From Capillidium heterosporum (Eukaryota > Entomophthoromycota > Entomophthoromycetes > Entomophthorales > Capillidiaceae), in contig WBMQ01000010.1 of NCBI GenBank assembly GCA_016630905.1, positions 930,001 through 994,000 of the forward strand: a stretch of DNA of 64,000 bases, written 5' to 3'. A model generated the notes under the pieces. That model was not told the origin of the DNA. It made no database searches and saw only the letters and a program-made list of their open reading frames with translations. The translations under genes were made by a program, and so were the position numbers. Below, piece by piece: positions 11,248-22,376 of this stretch (its first letter is position 1; each line of letters starts with the position of its first letter).

Positions 11248-13365
11248 TTTTGTTCGTACAATTGACTCTACTTTTGCTATAGATATCGTTAAAACAGTGC
11301 TCTGTACAATTGAGAATGGTGAAATGGAGTACTAAACTCGTTGAAAAGACAAATTTTTAAATGGATGCATCAAAATTTACTAATTAGACTGATAAATTAA
11401 GGTTCCGGCTTGAGTTTCTACTTACGATCGGCACCAACAGTTAGTTACTTAGGTCAAGTGAAAAGAAAGACTAGCGCCAAGTAGTAATATGTATCAAATA
11501 CTCTGACATTAAATATTAAAAATAAGTGAATCTATTGGTTAGATTGGGAATTGAGTGAATGAAACTGACTAAAAGAATTCAATAAGCTTGGGTGGTGCGC
11601 CATGTATTTTTCTTTGAATACAATGTCACATTTGATACATAGAGCAGTGTACTGTTTTCATATTAAAGACACGTATATATTTTATACAGCACACTACACT
11701 TCTAAATTCTTGACATGTTTCCAATAGTAAAGATGATAAGCTTTTATTAGCAATGAGAGTCAAAGTATATCCAAGTATAGATAAGCTAGGGTATATTATA
11801 AAAGTTTATATTCTAATGATAATAAATAATTTAAATAGCTAGTTAAATGATAGTAATGTATTTATTTAACCCTATAAACTTTATCAACTACTGTGAATCT
11901 AGTATAAAAGGACATTAATGATTGGCTTCCATATCGTAGTTAACCATTAATATACTTACTACCGTATGATAAACTAAAACTTTACACTATATTTTGTTTT
12001 TAGGCTAACAGTTAATGTAGACTTAAAAGTTAGCCAACGATGAAGGTGAAGGTTTTGAATTGGATTTTGGACATGTGGTTGGAAATTTCAACTTTGACTT
12101 AAGAGGAATACGCTATTTACAATCGGAAACTTGACTAATAAATATATAGCTTCATAGTAGTATAAAATGACAATGCTTCAATCTATTTTGAATCGAGTGA
12201 AGTTTATGAAATTAGCTTATAAGCTAGTTTGTCTTTTTCATTAGATGCAAATGGATACTATCTTCAATGTTATCTCTTTACTCTTCAATTGCTATAAGGG
12301 ACCAGTTATTGATAAAGCTATTTTAATTTTCAATGGAATAGCTCTGAATCATGAAAATTGAAACTACTAGCGGTAGCTATCGAATAGGCTGTATAACCTG
12401 TTAATATTTCAGCATATCAATAGTAATGAATTCGATTGGTATATTAAATTGAGCATCTGCTTTACTACAATATTTATAATGAACACCTATATTTGCAAGC
12501 ACAGGATCACACTGAAAGCTTGTTAAACTCAAAAGCTGACCACTGAATTTGAAGATCTAATCAATATCTATAATTTTAGCTTGCTATGTGATTGCTCTAT
12601 ATGATATAAAAGCCACTTTAAAGTTGATGGATAAGTATCCTACTCAACAAGGGCAATAAAGTCAAGTAATAAACCTGACAACATCCATAGAGCTTTATGT
12701 TGGTGAGTGGATGTTTTACAAATTATGTCTATAGTATATAGTATTGAATATAGAAAAGAAATTATTCAATCCTTCTTTTGAAGTCTATATTTTTACGTCA
12801 AGCTCAACTACACAACCTGTCTAAATCTACGAGTTTATGTAAACAGGTGTATACCTTATTTGATAGTGGCATCTGTGACATCCTAATACCACATACTTTT
12901 AGGTTTATAAGGAAGCTATATCATCTAACATCCACATAGAAGTCATTTAACTCTCTTGTTGATATATGTACTAGATCTTTCTGACTATATCGCTAGCATT
13001 CAAGCTTTTAAAATTCAAGGACCATATTATCGAGTTTTTCCTAAGTCCCATCCAAATAATTTCAGGCCAAGTTCTCAAGATTGAAGATCATCGATTTAGA
13101 TAGGTAAAGAAAATACTAAAGTAAAATTATATATCCTTTATTATTTACTTGTAATACAATCGAAATTACAAATGTATCTTTATAAGTATTATGCCTAGTT
13201 TAAAATATGCCAAGTCAACTAAACTATAGGTACACAACTTTAGTCAGAAACACTCATTTTGTCAAAGAAGCTTTGCATTCCTTGAAAAAAGTGCAAATCA
13301 ATTTGAAAAGTTCAAATTAGATCAGAGCTAAAAAAATTGTTCTTTCCAAACTTTAAGTTTAAGAA
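11248..13365. other. Long intergenic region, no gene seen
   Basis: About 2.1 kb of AT-rich sequence between the divergently oriented RPS0 and SES1 genes, so it holds both promoters. I found no open frame, tRNA or repeat worth calling. Short stretches near 12040-12110 and 12450-12700 look less AT-rich but have many stops. Confidence 0.5.
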
Positions 13366-15040
13366 ATGTTGGATATCAATTCGCTATTAGCTGAGAAAGG
13401 AGGAAACCCAGAAGCCATTAGGGAATCCCAACGTCGTAGAGGTGCTAGCGTCGAAATTGTAGATCAAGTCATTAGCTTGTACGAAGACTGGACTAAAAGT
13501 GCATTTTTATAAAATTTCTTTTGGAGCTAATTCTACTAAATAGCTCGTTTCCAACTTGATGGATTAAATAGAGATATTAATGCTGTTCAAAAGGAAATTG
13601 GTCTTAAAAAGAAGGTACTTGTCTTTTAAATTTTGTTCTATTGCTATATATGTTTATTGATAATTGTATTTTTAGGCAAAGGAGAATGCTGACGACTTAA
13701 TTGCTAAGAAGAATGAAATTCAGGCCAACAAAGATGCTTTGATCGCCGAAGAGAAGGAAAAGGAAATAGTTTGGAAGCAGAAGCTTGGAACCATTGGTAA
13801 CTTGGTCCACGATTCCGTCCCAGTTAGTATGGATGAGGTAATGCAGGCCAAAAACCCCTTCTAACTTCTGTAGGCCAACAACGAGGTTATCCGCACTTGG
13901 GAAGGCTCGATAAAGCCTCTTAAGAGAACCGATATCTTACCTCATCATGCCGTTTTGCACCGTTTGGACGGTTACGATTCGGAAAGAGGTATTTTATAGA
14001 TACAAATTAATACTAACCATTTTAAGGAACGAACGTTGCCGGCCATCGTGGTTACTTCTTGACTGGTGACGGTGTAGACTTAAACTTGGCTTTAATTACC
14101 TACGGTCTCAACTTCCTGCGTACCAAAGGGTACAAAAAGCTGCAGGCTCCCTTCTTCATGAACAAGGAGGTCATGGCTCGGACTGCTCAGCTCTCCCAGT
14201 TTGACGAAGAGCTGTACAAAGTAGTTGGTGATGGTGAGGACAAGTATCTCATCGCCACTTCCGAACAGCCTATTTCTGCTTTCCATGCCAACGAGTGGTT
14301 CGACAGGCCCGCCGAGGACCTCCCCAAGAAGTTTAGTTTTATGCAATTTTCTCTAATGTTTGAAAAGGTACGCTGGGTACTCCACCTGCTTCCGTAAAGA
14401 GGCCGGTTCCCACGGTAAAGATACTTGGGGTATCTTCCGAGTCCACCAGTTTGAGAAGATCGAGCAGTTCTGCATCACTGATCCTGAAAAGAGTTGGGAG
14501 ATGTTTGACGAGATGATCAACACCTCAGAAGAATTCTACCAATCGGTAATGTACCCACACTAATCCATTTATTAACTTTATGCTATAGCTTGGATTACCC
14601 TACCGTGTCATCGCCATCGTCTCCGGTGCTTTGAACGACGCTGCCTCCAAGAAGTACGACTTGGAAGCCTACTTCCCCTATCAGGGTGAGTACAAGGAGT
14701 TGGTATCCTGCTCCAACTGCACCGACTACCAGTCCCGTAACCTTGAGATTCGATGCGGTATGAAGAAGATGGGTGATCGTGAGAAGAAGTACGTACACTG
14801 TTTGAATTCCACTTTGACCGCCACTGAGCGTACTTTGTGCTGTCTTTTGGAGAACTACCAAACCGAAGAGGTAAATTTATATATATACATTGGCTAACTT
14901 GTGTTGTAGGGCCTTAAAGTCCCTGAGCCTCTTATCCCCTACCTCGGAGGTCGTGATTTCATCCCCTTTGTCAAGCCTGCACCCAAGGTAATTACCTGCA
15001 CTGTATTTAGTATTAATTGCTGTTTTAGCTCCAAAAGTAG
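13366..15040 (+). CDS. SES1: Seryl-tRNA synthetase, cytosolic (SerRS)
   Basis: Class II aminoacyl-tRNA synthetase charging tRNA-Ser (and first step of tRNA-Sec where present). It starts at ATG 13366 with [20 protein letters not shown] and [13 protein letters not shown], the usual eukaryotic SerRS opening. A long antiparallel coiled-coil arm follows across the first exons. The catalytic core shows motif 2 [21 protein letters not shown] (about 14390-14455), where splicing with donor about 14328 restores [16 protein letters not shown]. The motif 3 region [20 protein letters not shown] precedes [19 protein letters not shown]. The last intron (about 14990-15028) joins KPAPK to a short tail and TAG 15038-15040. 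About seven introns. Length and motifs are those of an intact enzyme. Confidence 0.96.
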
Positions 15041-16461
15041 AGTCATCGTCTGATTCTTTTAGAAAATAGTTCCAGTACTTGAATGCTATTAAATGAGTAT
15101 ACAAGTACACATATTCTTTATATTTTCAGTTCATTATTTTATTGATAGTACGAATTAGAGTTATTTTTAGCTATGATAGTATATTATGCTAGTACTCATT
15201 TGTAAATATATTTCATTATTTAATAAAAGCAGCAGTCTTAGAGTTGATGGTTTGTACTTATTCTACTTGTCCTATAACGGAAATATACGATATGTTCTTT
15301 TACTTTCATTATTACTGACTACCATTTTTAGTATATATATTGTAAGATTATTCAAATACACCCATTCTAAACGTATAGTCTCTTATATCGGTTAGATAAA
15401 ACTTCAACTTAATACTTAACCAGCATAAATAAATATAATAGCAGCAAATGATATAGTTAGATAGTGGTCAAGTTACCACAACACCTACTACCTTGTAAAC
15501 TTGTATAAGGTGTTGTGAGTTTACAAATAAATATAACTCAATGGAGATGTTTGGCAAGGGAAAGCTGATGAATGGAGATATTCATCAGTAAATAAATTTC
15601 TGATGAGTGGAATAAGGCTGTATAGCGAATTATTTATAGATGCCAGAAATTAAAAATATTTAGCAGTTCGGTAAAAGAGATGTAACCCTCGTGAACATGT
15701 GGCTTCAAGTAGTTCCATCAGGCATCCTTAGCAGATAAAAAAATGTACAGCACTCCGTTCATTTTAATTATAGACCTGATGAATATATACTCTATTATTG
15801 AAATTTATCCTTATAATAGGATATATCTCCCGACTGGTCTACTTCAGCTTTGCTTTGTAAGCTTTCATATTAAACTGATCTGAAAAGCTGGTTGTTTTTA
15901 TCAAATTCAGCTGTGGAATATTAGCCAGAATACCTGAACAGAAGATTGCTTTAAGGTTCAAGTCAGCTTCTGCTAAAAACGAGATCAGAAATGACCCGTA
16001 AGCCGGACCTAAGTTGTTCTTGGATAACATCTTCCAACTGGATGCAGAAGTTAGTACCTAAGCAATATCGGAGTTAGAAGGATCAGCTAAAATTTTTATA
16101 AAGCAGTTTACAGCTCATACTGCCATCTTACTAGGCTCTACTAAAGGTTATAGCTGCTATCAAAGTTGAAAGACCTAGTGGTAGACAGCCATTGAATTGA
16201 CCTTGTGGTGCTATTTTATTTGATATATAAATGTACATTTTCTACAGCATAGAAGTCTAGATTTTCCATTCCTGTTATGTTTATTGTCTAGAAACCAATT
16301 CCAGTACCAAGAAAGGACTGAAATTAAGTGGATAATTTTAGATTTAGTGAATTGAGAGTAATCGGAAGTTACAATTTATACTTTTTAGTAAATTAATTGA
16401 AGCTTGAGAAGTCTTGAATACCTGCGATCAACTGAAGTGAATTTAGATATTTCTTTATGAG
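15041..16461. other. Intergenic with a hairpin cluster
   Basis: AT-rich spacer. The only structure noticed is a set of inverted repeats at 15464-15588, listed separately. Short open frames at 15186-15395 (+) and 15839-16030 (-) have no motif and were left out. Confidence 0.5.
15464..15588. repeat. Cluster of overlapping inverted repeats
   Basis: Four inverted repeats lie within 125 bases. GTGGT/ACCAC is at 15464-15468 and 15475-15479. CACAACACCT/AGGTGTTGTG is at 15477-15486 and 15508-15517. TTGTAAAC/GTTTACAA is at 15493-15500 and 15519-15526. CTGATGAAT/ATTCATCAG is at 15565-15573 and 15580-15588. All arms are perfect. The second and third are interleaved, so they would form alternative rather than simultaneous hairpins. 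Function unknown. Confidence 0.6.
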
Positions 16462-18302
16462 ATGAAATCTGCAATAAAGGACATAGTGGTTACCGACCAA
16501 AGCAACGCAAGTTTCAGTACTCACTCATGCGACAGGTGTTTCAAGCGTAAGAAACGATGCTCACTGCACCTACCTAGTTGCACCCTGTGTCTAATTTCGA
16601 ACCATCCATGCACATACAACCGACCCAAGATCAAAGTTCGCAGGCTGCCAGTAAATAAGCTGACAATAGATATAGTGTATTCGGAGGAAAAGAACGGCAA
16701 CAAGAAGAAAACAGTTGAAGATAAGGTAGCGAGGAGGTTAGAGCTGGGTTCGAAGATAAGCCTAAGGTAACCATTTATGCCAGAGTATTTTTAACTTTAA
16801 AACTTTATTACAGCTGCAACTTACAGATGTTTTCCAATCAAGTACGTATGTTTATGATAAAAAGTCACCTTCTTCAAGTCCTAGTCGGCTTAGCCAACAT
16901 ACCGGTCTACAGTCAACATACCAAGGATAGGCTAGTAATCCTTTCACTTATCGGATTGCAAAAGGAATTCAATCCACCACCTCCAGGCAGGCGTCGCAAT
17001 GTAGATAAATTGAAGCAGACACAATTCCAACCAAACCGATACGGTAGTCCTGAACTGTACTACAGAGCCATCGACGCATATTTCAAGTACATCAACTCTT
17101 TCCTGCCGATATTTACCAAAAAAGCCTTCCTCACCCAACCTCGTTCAAAACTTTTAAGTCTTTCCATATACCTTTGTGGGATTAGGTTACTGAAGATCGA
17201 TAAAAGCAGTCTACCCTGGTACAACGACCTAATTTTAGAGCTTCTGGCCTTGACACATGAGGCACTACTAAAACCCAACTTAGACAGCCTACAAGCTCTT
17301 TTCATCATCCGGAGCAACCTATTCCTCGTACCCCAGTTCGCATCAATAACCTCCTTTATGTTCTACAACCTAGTTCGGATCGCCCACAACTTAGGCTTGC
17401 ATTTGGACCCACCTCGGAATATGATAAAGTGTCGAGATCTAGCTCTCGAGAGGAAGCTGACCTACGTGACGATTGTCTACTACACTTATTTAAACTATAG
17501 AACTACAAGAGATAGCTACTACGTCGCTTTAGAAATATCGAGCTTCCGAAAGTTCAAAGATTTGTTGTATACACCTTCAATTCAAGAACTGAAAAAGGAG
17601 GGATATAGTAGTGATGATATTGTTGATTTGATGGTCGTTAAGCTTAGTTGCTATAGTTTGATTAACCATTGTCATGCCCTACATTCATTAATTTTAGTTC
17701 GGCATCTGATTTACAAGCAAGACTACTCGGTTGATTCTATCAACTACTATATCGACAACTTGGCCAAGTATACCACTACAAGTATGGAGAAGGATAGGTA
17801 TCGCATCCGTAAAGCCCAACAATCGCTCACTGACCAAGGGATAAATAGTTTTATGCCCGTCATCAAGTTAGAAGCGATGTCGAATATCATGTACCAGCGT
17901 AGCCTTATATTCAGTCTCGAGCTCTACGGTCATACTTTAGGACTAAACGGGAATAGTAAACCCAACCTTCGATTCACTTTAAACAACGATTCTTCCCCCG
18001 CGGCTCAACGCTTGAACTATAAACTTATACTTGCCAACTTACAGTTAATTGAGATGTACTTCAAGCTGGATAGAGAACCTTATCTACCTGGTAGATTGTT
18101 TTCCCTCGCCTATTCCATATCGTTCCTGTCGAACCAACACAAAGTAGTCCCCAAGGACTCGATGGGCCCCAACACATTATCGGAAACCGTACATCGAGTT
18201 TTGAACGCCGGAATAGATTTTCTGGATTCCTATCAAAGCTATCCTAGCTTCACTCCTTTGATGAAGCTACTTACCGGATTTTATAACAAGCTATCCAACT
18301 GA
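16462..18302 (+). CDS. Zn2Cys6 transcription factor, two exons
   Basis: Fungal regulator of 597 residues. Exon 1 is 16462-16766, the intron 16767-16813 (47 bases, GT-AG) and exon 2 16814-18302; the total of 1794 bases stays in frame. The zinc cluster is at residues 23-50 with cysteines 23, 26, 33, 40, 43 and 50 (CX2CX6CX6CX2CX6C) and basic FKRKKR. Splicing gives KISLSCNLQMFSNQVRMF across the junction, so the ATG at 16827 is not the start. The middle domain has YYRAIDAYFKYINSFLPIF and SITSFMFYNLVRIAHNLGLH, typical of the fungal_trans fold. It is more diverged from the regulators at 3432 and 25876 than those two are from each other. Targets cannot be told. Confidence 0.92.
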
Positions 18303-19140
18303 ACATCTACATTTTAGTTAGTGTAGTAGATGGTTCAAGTTATGACTTTTTTCAGTACGATGCCTATACCGATTTAGATAGTTTACATTTTATATTAGAG
18401 ATAATGCGGTAAATAATTAAAAGTAGGTGTGACTAGGATAGCTTCCTACTAAAAGGGTAAAGTGTAATTAATAAATGATGATTTTTGCAATTTTTAATAT
18501 ATACAGCTTGAAAGACCTAAAGAGTGAATAGCTGGGAAATCAATTAGATATATTGTTTACCTAAAGTATCAAGACTCGATCAATGATTCTTTTATCAAAT
18601 TTACTTAAACCTTGAAATTCCCTGTGAGGCCTATTGCCTTATAGTAAAACAATGGTATATGCAAGTATAGTGGAGACAAAGAAGTGTAAGTACCTTTTTA
18701 AGTAAGATTATGAGTTATATACCTGTTTAACATCAGGTCAAGGCTAATTTAAGATGGTTCTTAGTGTCAAATATCAAATCAACAAACAGCCGAGTTCGGG
18801 AACAAAGATGCGTTTCTAATAAGAAAAAATATAGTCTGGTATTCTCAGCTTTCTCTACAAGCTTATAGGATTACATATTGTATTCAATAGAAGATAGTGG
18901 AAAACTCCCACGTTATTCCTATATATTTACAGTAAAGGTATATTCAATCAAATAGAACTTTCAATTACCAGAAATTGCCATTGTTGGAGTACCAATTACC
19001 AACTAAGCTTTTGCTTACAAAGTTTGAACTTGCAGTTTAGTTTAGTCGACTTTGGTTCACATCGGTTTAAGAGGATATAAAAAGGTCAAAGCTGAGTTTT
19101 GAGGATACTTTTAAATTTTGAGTAGCATTCAGTTAGAAAT
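18303..19140. other. Intergenic, promoter of the M28 peptidase
   Basis: AT-rich spacer. Its right end carries a TATA box (19076-19083). No gene seen. Confidence 0.55.
19076..19083 (+). promoter_or_regulatory. TATA box of the secreted M28 peptidase
   Basis: The sequence TATAAAAAG begins 65 bases upstream of ATG 19141. This is a canonical TATA element at a plausible distance for a short leader. Such strong TATA boxes are usual for inducible genes, which fits a secreted peptidase. Inferred from sequence only. Confidence 0.6.
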
Positions 19141-20505
19141 ATGGTAAAACTGCAGCTCGGTACGCCCCTGTTCGCTTTAATTTTAAGCACGTTAACTTCG
19201 GTAAGTTCCTACTCCCACCAAAGCCACCAAACCTCCTTCTCGGTTCCACTATCCCACGTCAACCTCGAAGTAGATTTCAAAGATGTACCGGTACAAAGCC
19301 TGACACAACAGATCGAATCTATCTTTTTAGGTGCAGCTGAAAATGTCATCAAGACGTCAAAGACTTACGCCGACTACGAAGCTGGGGTACTGGCAGTTGC
19401 CCGCCACGTCGATGTCTTGAATTTACTGACTTCACAAGGAAATATGACTGAGGACTACTTGACCACCAAGCGTGAGCTGAAGTACGGTATCAACGATCCC
19501 ATTCGATACATGACTCCAATTGAAGCACACTGGCACTACCTTAAAACTGGTAAGAAGTTCATGGATCTGACCTACCAGGCTGATAAGCGTCCTAGCCAGA
19601 AAGGTTGGCTCAGCGACTTGAACTATAAAGTACCTATCCCAACTGAACCAACCCAACTTGAAGTCGTAAAAAGCTACGTCAAAGGTCTCGACCAGGCTTA
19701 CATGAAAGCCTTCCTAACCAAATTGACCTCTTTCTTCAATCGTTACTACCGCTCGGAGAACGGAGCCAACTCAGCCAAATTCATCTACAATACTTTGCAA
19801 GAGATCATCAAGACCAACGGTGCTGACGACCGCATTGAGCTCAGCTACTTTAAGCACTCCTGGCCCCAGAGCTCCATCATCGCCCGGTTCAAAGGGAACG
19901 GTGACAGCGACGAAATAGTTGTAGTTGGTGCACACCAGGATTCCATCAACCAGTGGATCCCCTGGTTCGGTAAGGCGCCTGGAGCTGACGACGACGGTTC
20001 CGGTACCACCTCCACTATCAGTGCCTTCAAGGCTTTGGTTGAAAACAAATTCGCACCCAACCGTACTGTCGAATTCCACTGGTACGCTGCTGAGGAGGCA
20101 GGGCTCCTAGGCTCACAGGATATCGCCCAGTACTACAACAAGGTACAGAATCGAGTTGTCGCCATGATGCACTTCGATATGACCGGTCACTTTGCATCCA
20201 AGGAGCGCATCGCCATCGTCCAGGATTTTACCGACTCCGAACTTACCGCATTTTTACGTAAATTAGTTGACGCCTATACCGACTTGAAGTGGGTCAACTC
20301 CAAATGCGGCTACGCTTGTTCCGACCACGCCTCCTGGAATAAGTTTGGGTTCCGATCGGCCTTCCCTATTGAAGATCCTGACATCGAAAGTAACCCCAAC
20401 ATCCACTCTACTGCTGACCTAGTTAGCACCATCAGCTTCCACCACGTCGAACAGTTTGCCAAGTTGGCTGTGTCCTTTGCTGTTGAACTTGCAGTTAAGA
20501 ATTGA
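19141..20505 (+). CDS. Secreted M28 zinc aminopeptidase (leucine aminopeptidase type)
   Basis: Single-exon, 454-residue extracellular aminopeptidase that removes N-terminal residues from peptides. Residues 1 to about 23 form a signal peptide (KLQLGTPLFALILSTLTSVSS). A propeptide of about 160 residues follows. The M28 core shows all expected ligands: His265 in VVVGAHQDS, Asp284 in APGADDDGSG, the Glu318-Glu319 pair in YAAEEAGLLGSQ, Asp346 in MMHFDMTGH and His422 in NPNIHSTADL. Cys389 and Cys393 (KCGYACSDH) form the loop cysteine pair seen in Aeromonas-like enzymes. It uses GC-richer codons than its surroundings, suggesting strong expression. A decayed paralogue lies at 34405-35690 on the minus strand. 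The convergent neighbour is a secreted carboxypeptidase, giving complementary exopeptidases side by side. Confidence 0.95.
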   Translation: MVKLQLGTPLFALILSTLTSVSSYSHQSHQTSFSVPLSHVNLEVDFKDVPVQSLTQQIESIFLGAAENVIKTSKTYADYEAGVLAVARHVDVLNLLTSQGNMTEDYLTTKRELKYGINDPIRYMTPIEAHWHYLKTGKKFMDLTYQADKRPSQKGWLSDLNYKVPIPTEPTQLEVVKSYVKGLDQAYMKAFLTKLTSFFNRYYRSENGANSAKFIYNTLQEIIKTNGADDRIELSYFKHSWPQSSIIARFKGNGDSDEIVVVGAHQDSINQWIPWFGKAPGADDDGSGTTSTISAFKALVENKFAPNRTVEFHWYAAEEAGLLGSQDIAQYYNKVQNRVVAMMHFDMTGHFASKERIAIVQDFTDSELTAFLRKLVDAYTDLKWVNSKCGYACSDHASWNKFGFRSAFPIEDPDIESNPNIHSTADLVSTISFHHVEQFAKLAVSFAVELAVKN

Positions 20506-20976
20506 AGATATCAAGTTTTATCTTGCCGGGAATCTAAGTAAATATGTTTTGTCTATGTTGTTTTTACCGCAAATTATTTAGTTTATATCAAAGCATAAGC
20601 TGGTTAACATAAGCTTGATGAATTAACAAAGTTTTATACAAAGTAATTAAATAGTTGACAACATACTATTTTGTTTACTTTGCTATATACAATTCGATAA
20701 ATACAATATGAAAACATATACATGGATTCCTTACTATAAACATTTTAGTATATTCTTCAACAAAAGCTATTAATTTGCACAGAAGCTTACCAAACTATCC
20801 TTCAAATCATCTACTAAATAAGTTTATATATTATAAACAAAAAATTGTACGATTTCATGAAGTAAAAGTAGTTAGTAGGATACTTTTTGTATAGAAAACC
20901 ATATATGCAACAAACTAGTTTAATAAATAGCTACCATGAACTCAAAAGCACCGGCCTACTTCAAGCAAAAGAAGAC
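20506..20976. other. Convergent 3' intergenic spacer
   Basis: AT-rich gap between the 3' ends of the two secreted peptidase genes. Nothing else seen. Confidence 0.55.
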
Positions 20977-22376
20977 TTAAATAGCTTCTGGAATCCTGGG
21001 ATAGCTCCTAGGGATGTTGGGGAACTTGACAAGGTAGTCGATGAAAGTCAAGGTAGCTTGCGTAGTCGCAATTAGGCAAGGCTTGATACTGCTACTAGAC
21101 GGGCTGAATCCAGCTACGTCTCCATCTAAAATTGTTAAAAAATAAGACTTAGTACCATCATCCAAAATTGCTATATAAAACTTACTTTCAGGGCATAGCT
21201 CTATAGTGAAGACAATAGGTGTACCTTGCTTACTCATCCAATCATCTATTTACGATGTAAAATTAGCCAAGGCAAAACTACAAGATTTAACTTACCAAAG
21301 GCACCACCAGCCAAATAAAACTGTCCTGCTGTAGAAGCGGTAAAGTTGAAGTTGAAAGCTCGATAGGTATCTATGATAGCATCACCCAACTTGACCAAGT
21401 AGTACTCATTAGAATCAATAGGCTGAGAGTACCACCCATAACTTCGCAATACCGTCTGCCCAAAACTGTGGAAGTCGATAAATCCATATACATCCCCCAA
21501 CTTCCCTACGTACTTGACCAAATTTCGAACTTCCGGTTCCGAGTTGGGATACTTACCATGGTACACATCACTCGAAGGCTCGCTGTCTGAGTTAAAGTAA
21601 CCAAAATGGTCGTTGAAGTTTCTATTGAGGTCAACACCTACACTTTTGTCGTCGTTGATACGTCGGTTCTTACGCCACTTCTTATCGTAAAGTAAACTAA
21701 ACTCATAACCATCCGGGTTGGAAATGGGGATGAAGTAGAGCTCGAATTTGGAAAGTAAGTTGATTATAGTAGGGTTGTTGGCCTCGTACATTTGTAAAAT
21801 GCTTTCTATAGTGTGGAGTACACTTATAGGTCCTATAATCTCCCTCGAATGTAGGCCTGAATTGAAGAGTAGCTTCTGTTTGTCTTTACTAGCGATGCTC
21901 TTGTTGGTCAGTTGGATAGATAAAACCTTTCTTCCTTCATAACTTTTGCCTACATTGTCTAAACTGACTATGTTGTTAAACTTAGAGGCCCAATAAGCCA
22001 GAATGGAATTGGTAGTGCTAACTTGTAGGTACTTTGTGCCTAGGGCTGTTTTGTTGAAGCTGTTGCTGTTAATTAGATTGAAGTTTAGTATCAAGTATTT
22101 GTCATTGTTCGGATTGGTATCCAAAAGCACAGTTGTACAATTGACTTGCTTTATAACCTCGTAGCTGTTAGTGGCTTTTATCGTCAATCTTCCTTTATTA
22201 AAAGTTTCAAAGTGGACCCCTGGTAAACTTAAGATTGCCAACGGGTTTGTAGAAGTCGTACCACAGTCAAAGTTCGTATAACGTATCGTTTCAATCGAAG
22301 TTTGTAGTTGTCGAATGAGGTTACTTTTACATACTACCAATTGTAAACCTAATAAAAGCACGAGTAGATTTACCAT
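20977..22376 (-). CDS. Secreted M14 zinc carboxypeptidase
   Basis: Extracellular metallocarboxypeptidase of the A/B family. Three exons: 22376-21296, 21245-21186 and 21125-20977, with introns of 50 and 60 bases. The 1290 coding bases stay in frame and give 429 residues. A signal peptide covers residues 1 to about 16 (MVNLLVLLLGLQLVVC), then an activation-type propeptide. Zinc ligands are His176 and Glu179 (GLHSREI) and His303 (IDFHSFGQ). Substrate-side motifs are NPDGYEF, RKNRR, DLNRNF and RSYGW. Splicing restores DDWMSKQGTPIVFTIEL, which carries the catalytic glutamate, then PENGDVAGFSP. The residue after the EL pair is Cys rather than the common Arg. Specificity (A or B type) was not assigned. 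Confidence 0.93.

Noticed and set aside
14595-14861. 88-codon minus-strand open frame inside SES1
   Set aside because: Shadow of the conserved catalytic exons of the synthetase on the other strand.
15477-15526. H-type RNA pseudoknot formed by the two interleaved inverted repeats
   Set aside because: The last loop would be a single base crossing a 10-bp stem, which is sterically too short; alternative hairpins are more likely.
19771-20110. Three open frames overlapping the M28 peptidase in other frames
   Set aside because: All are shadows of the GC-richer coding sequence; none has a family match.
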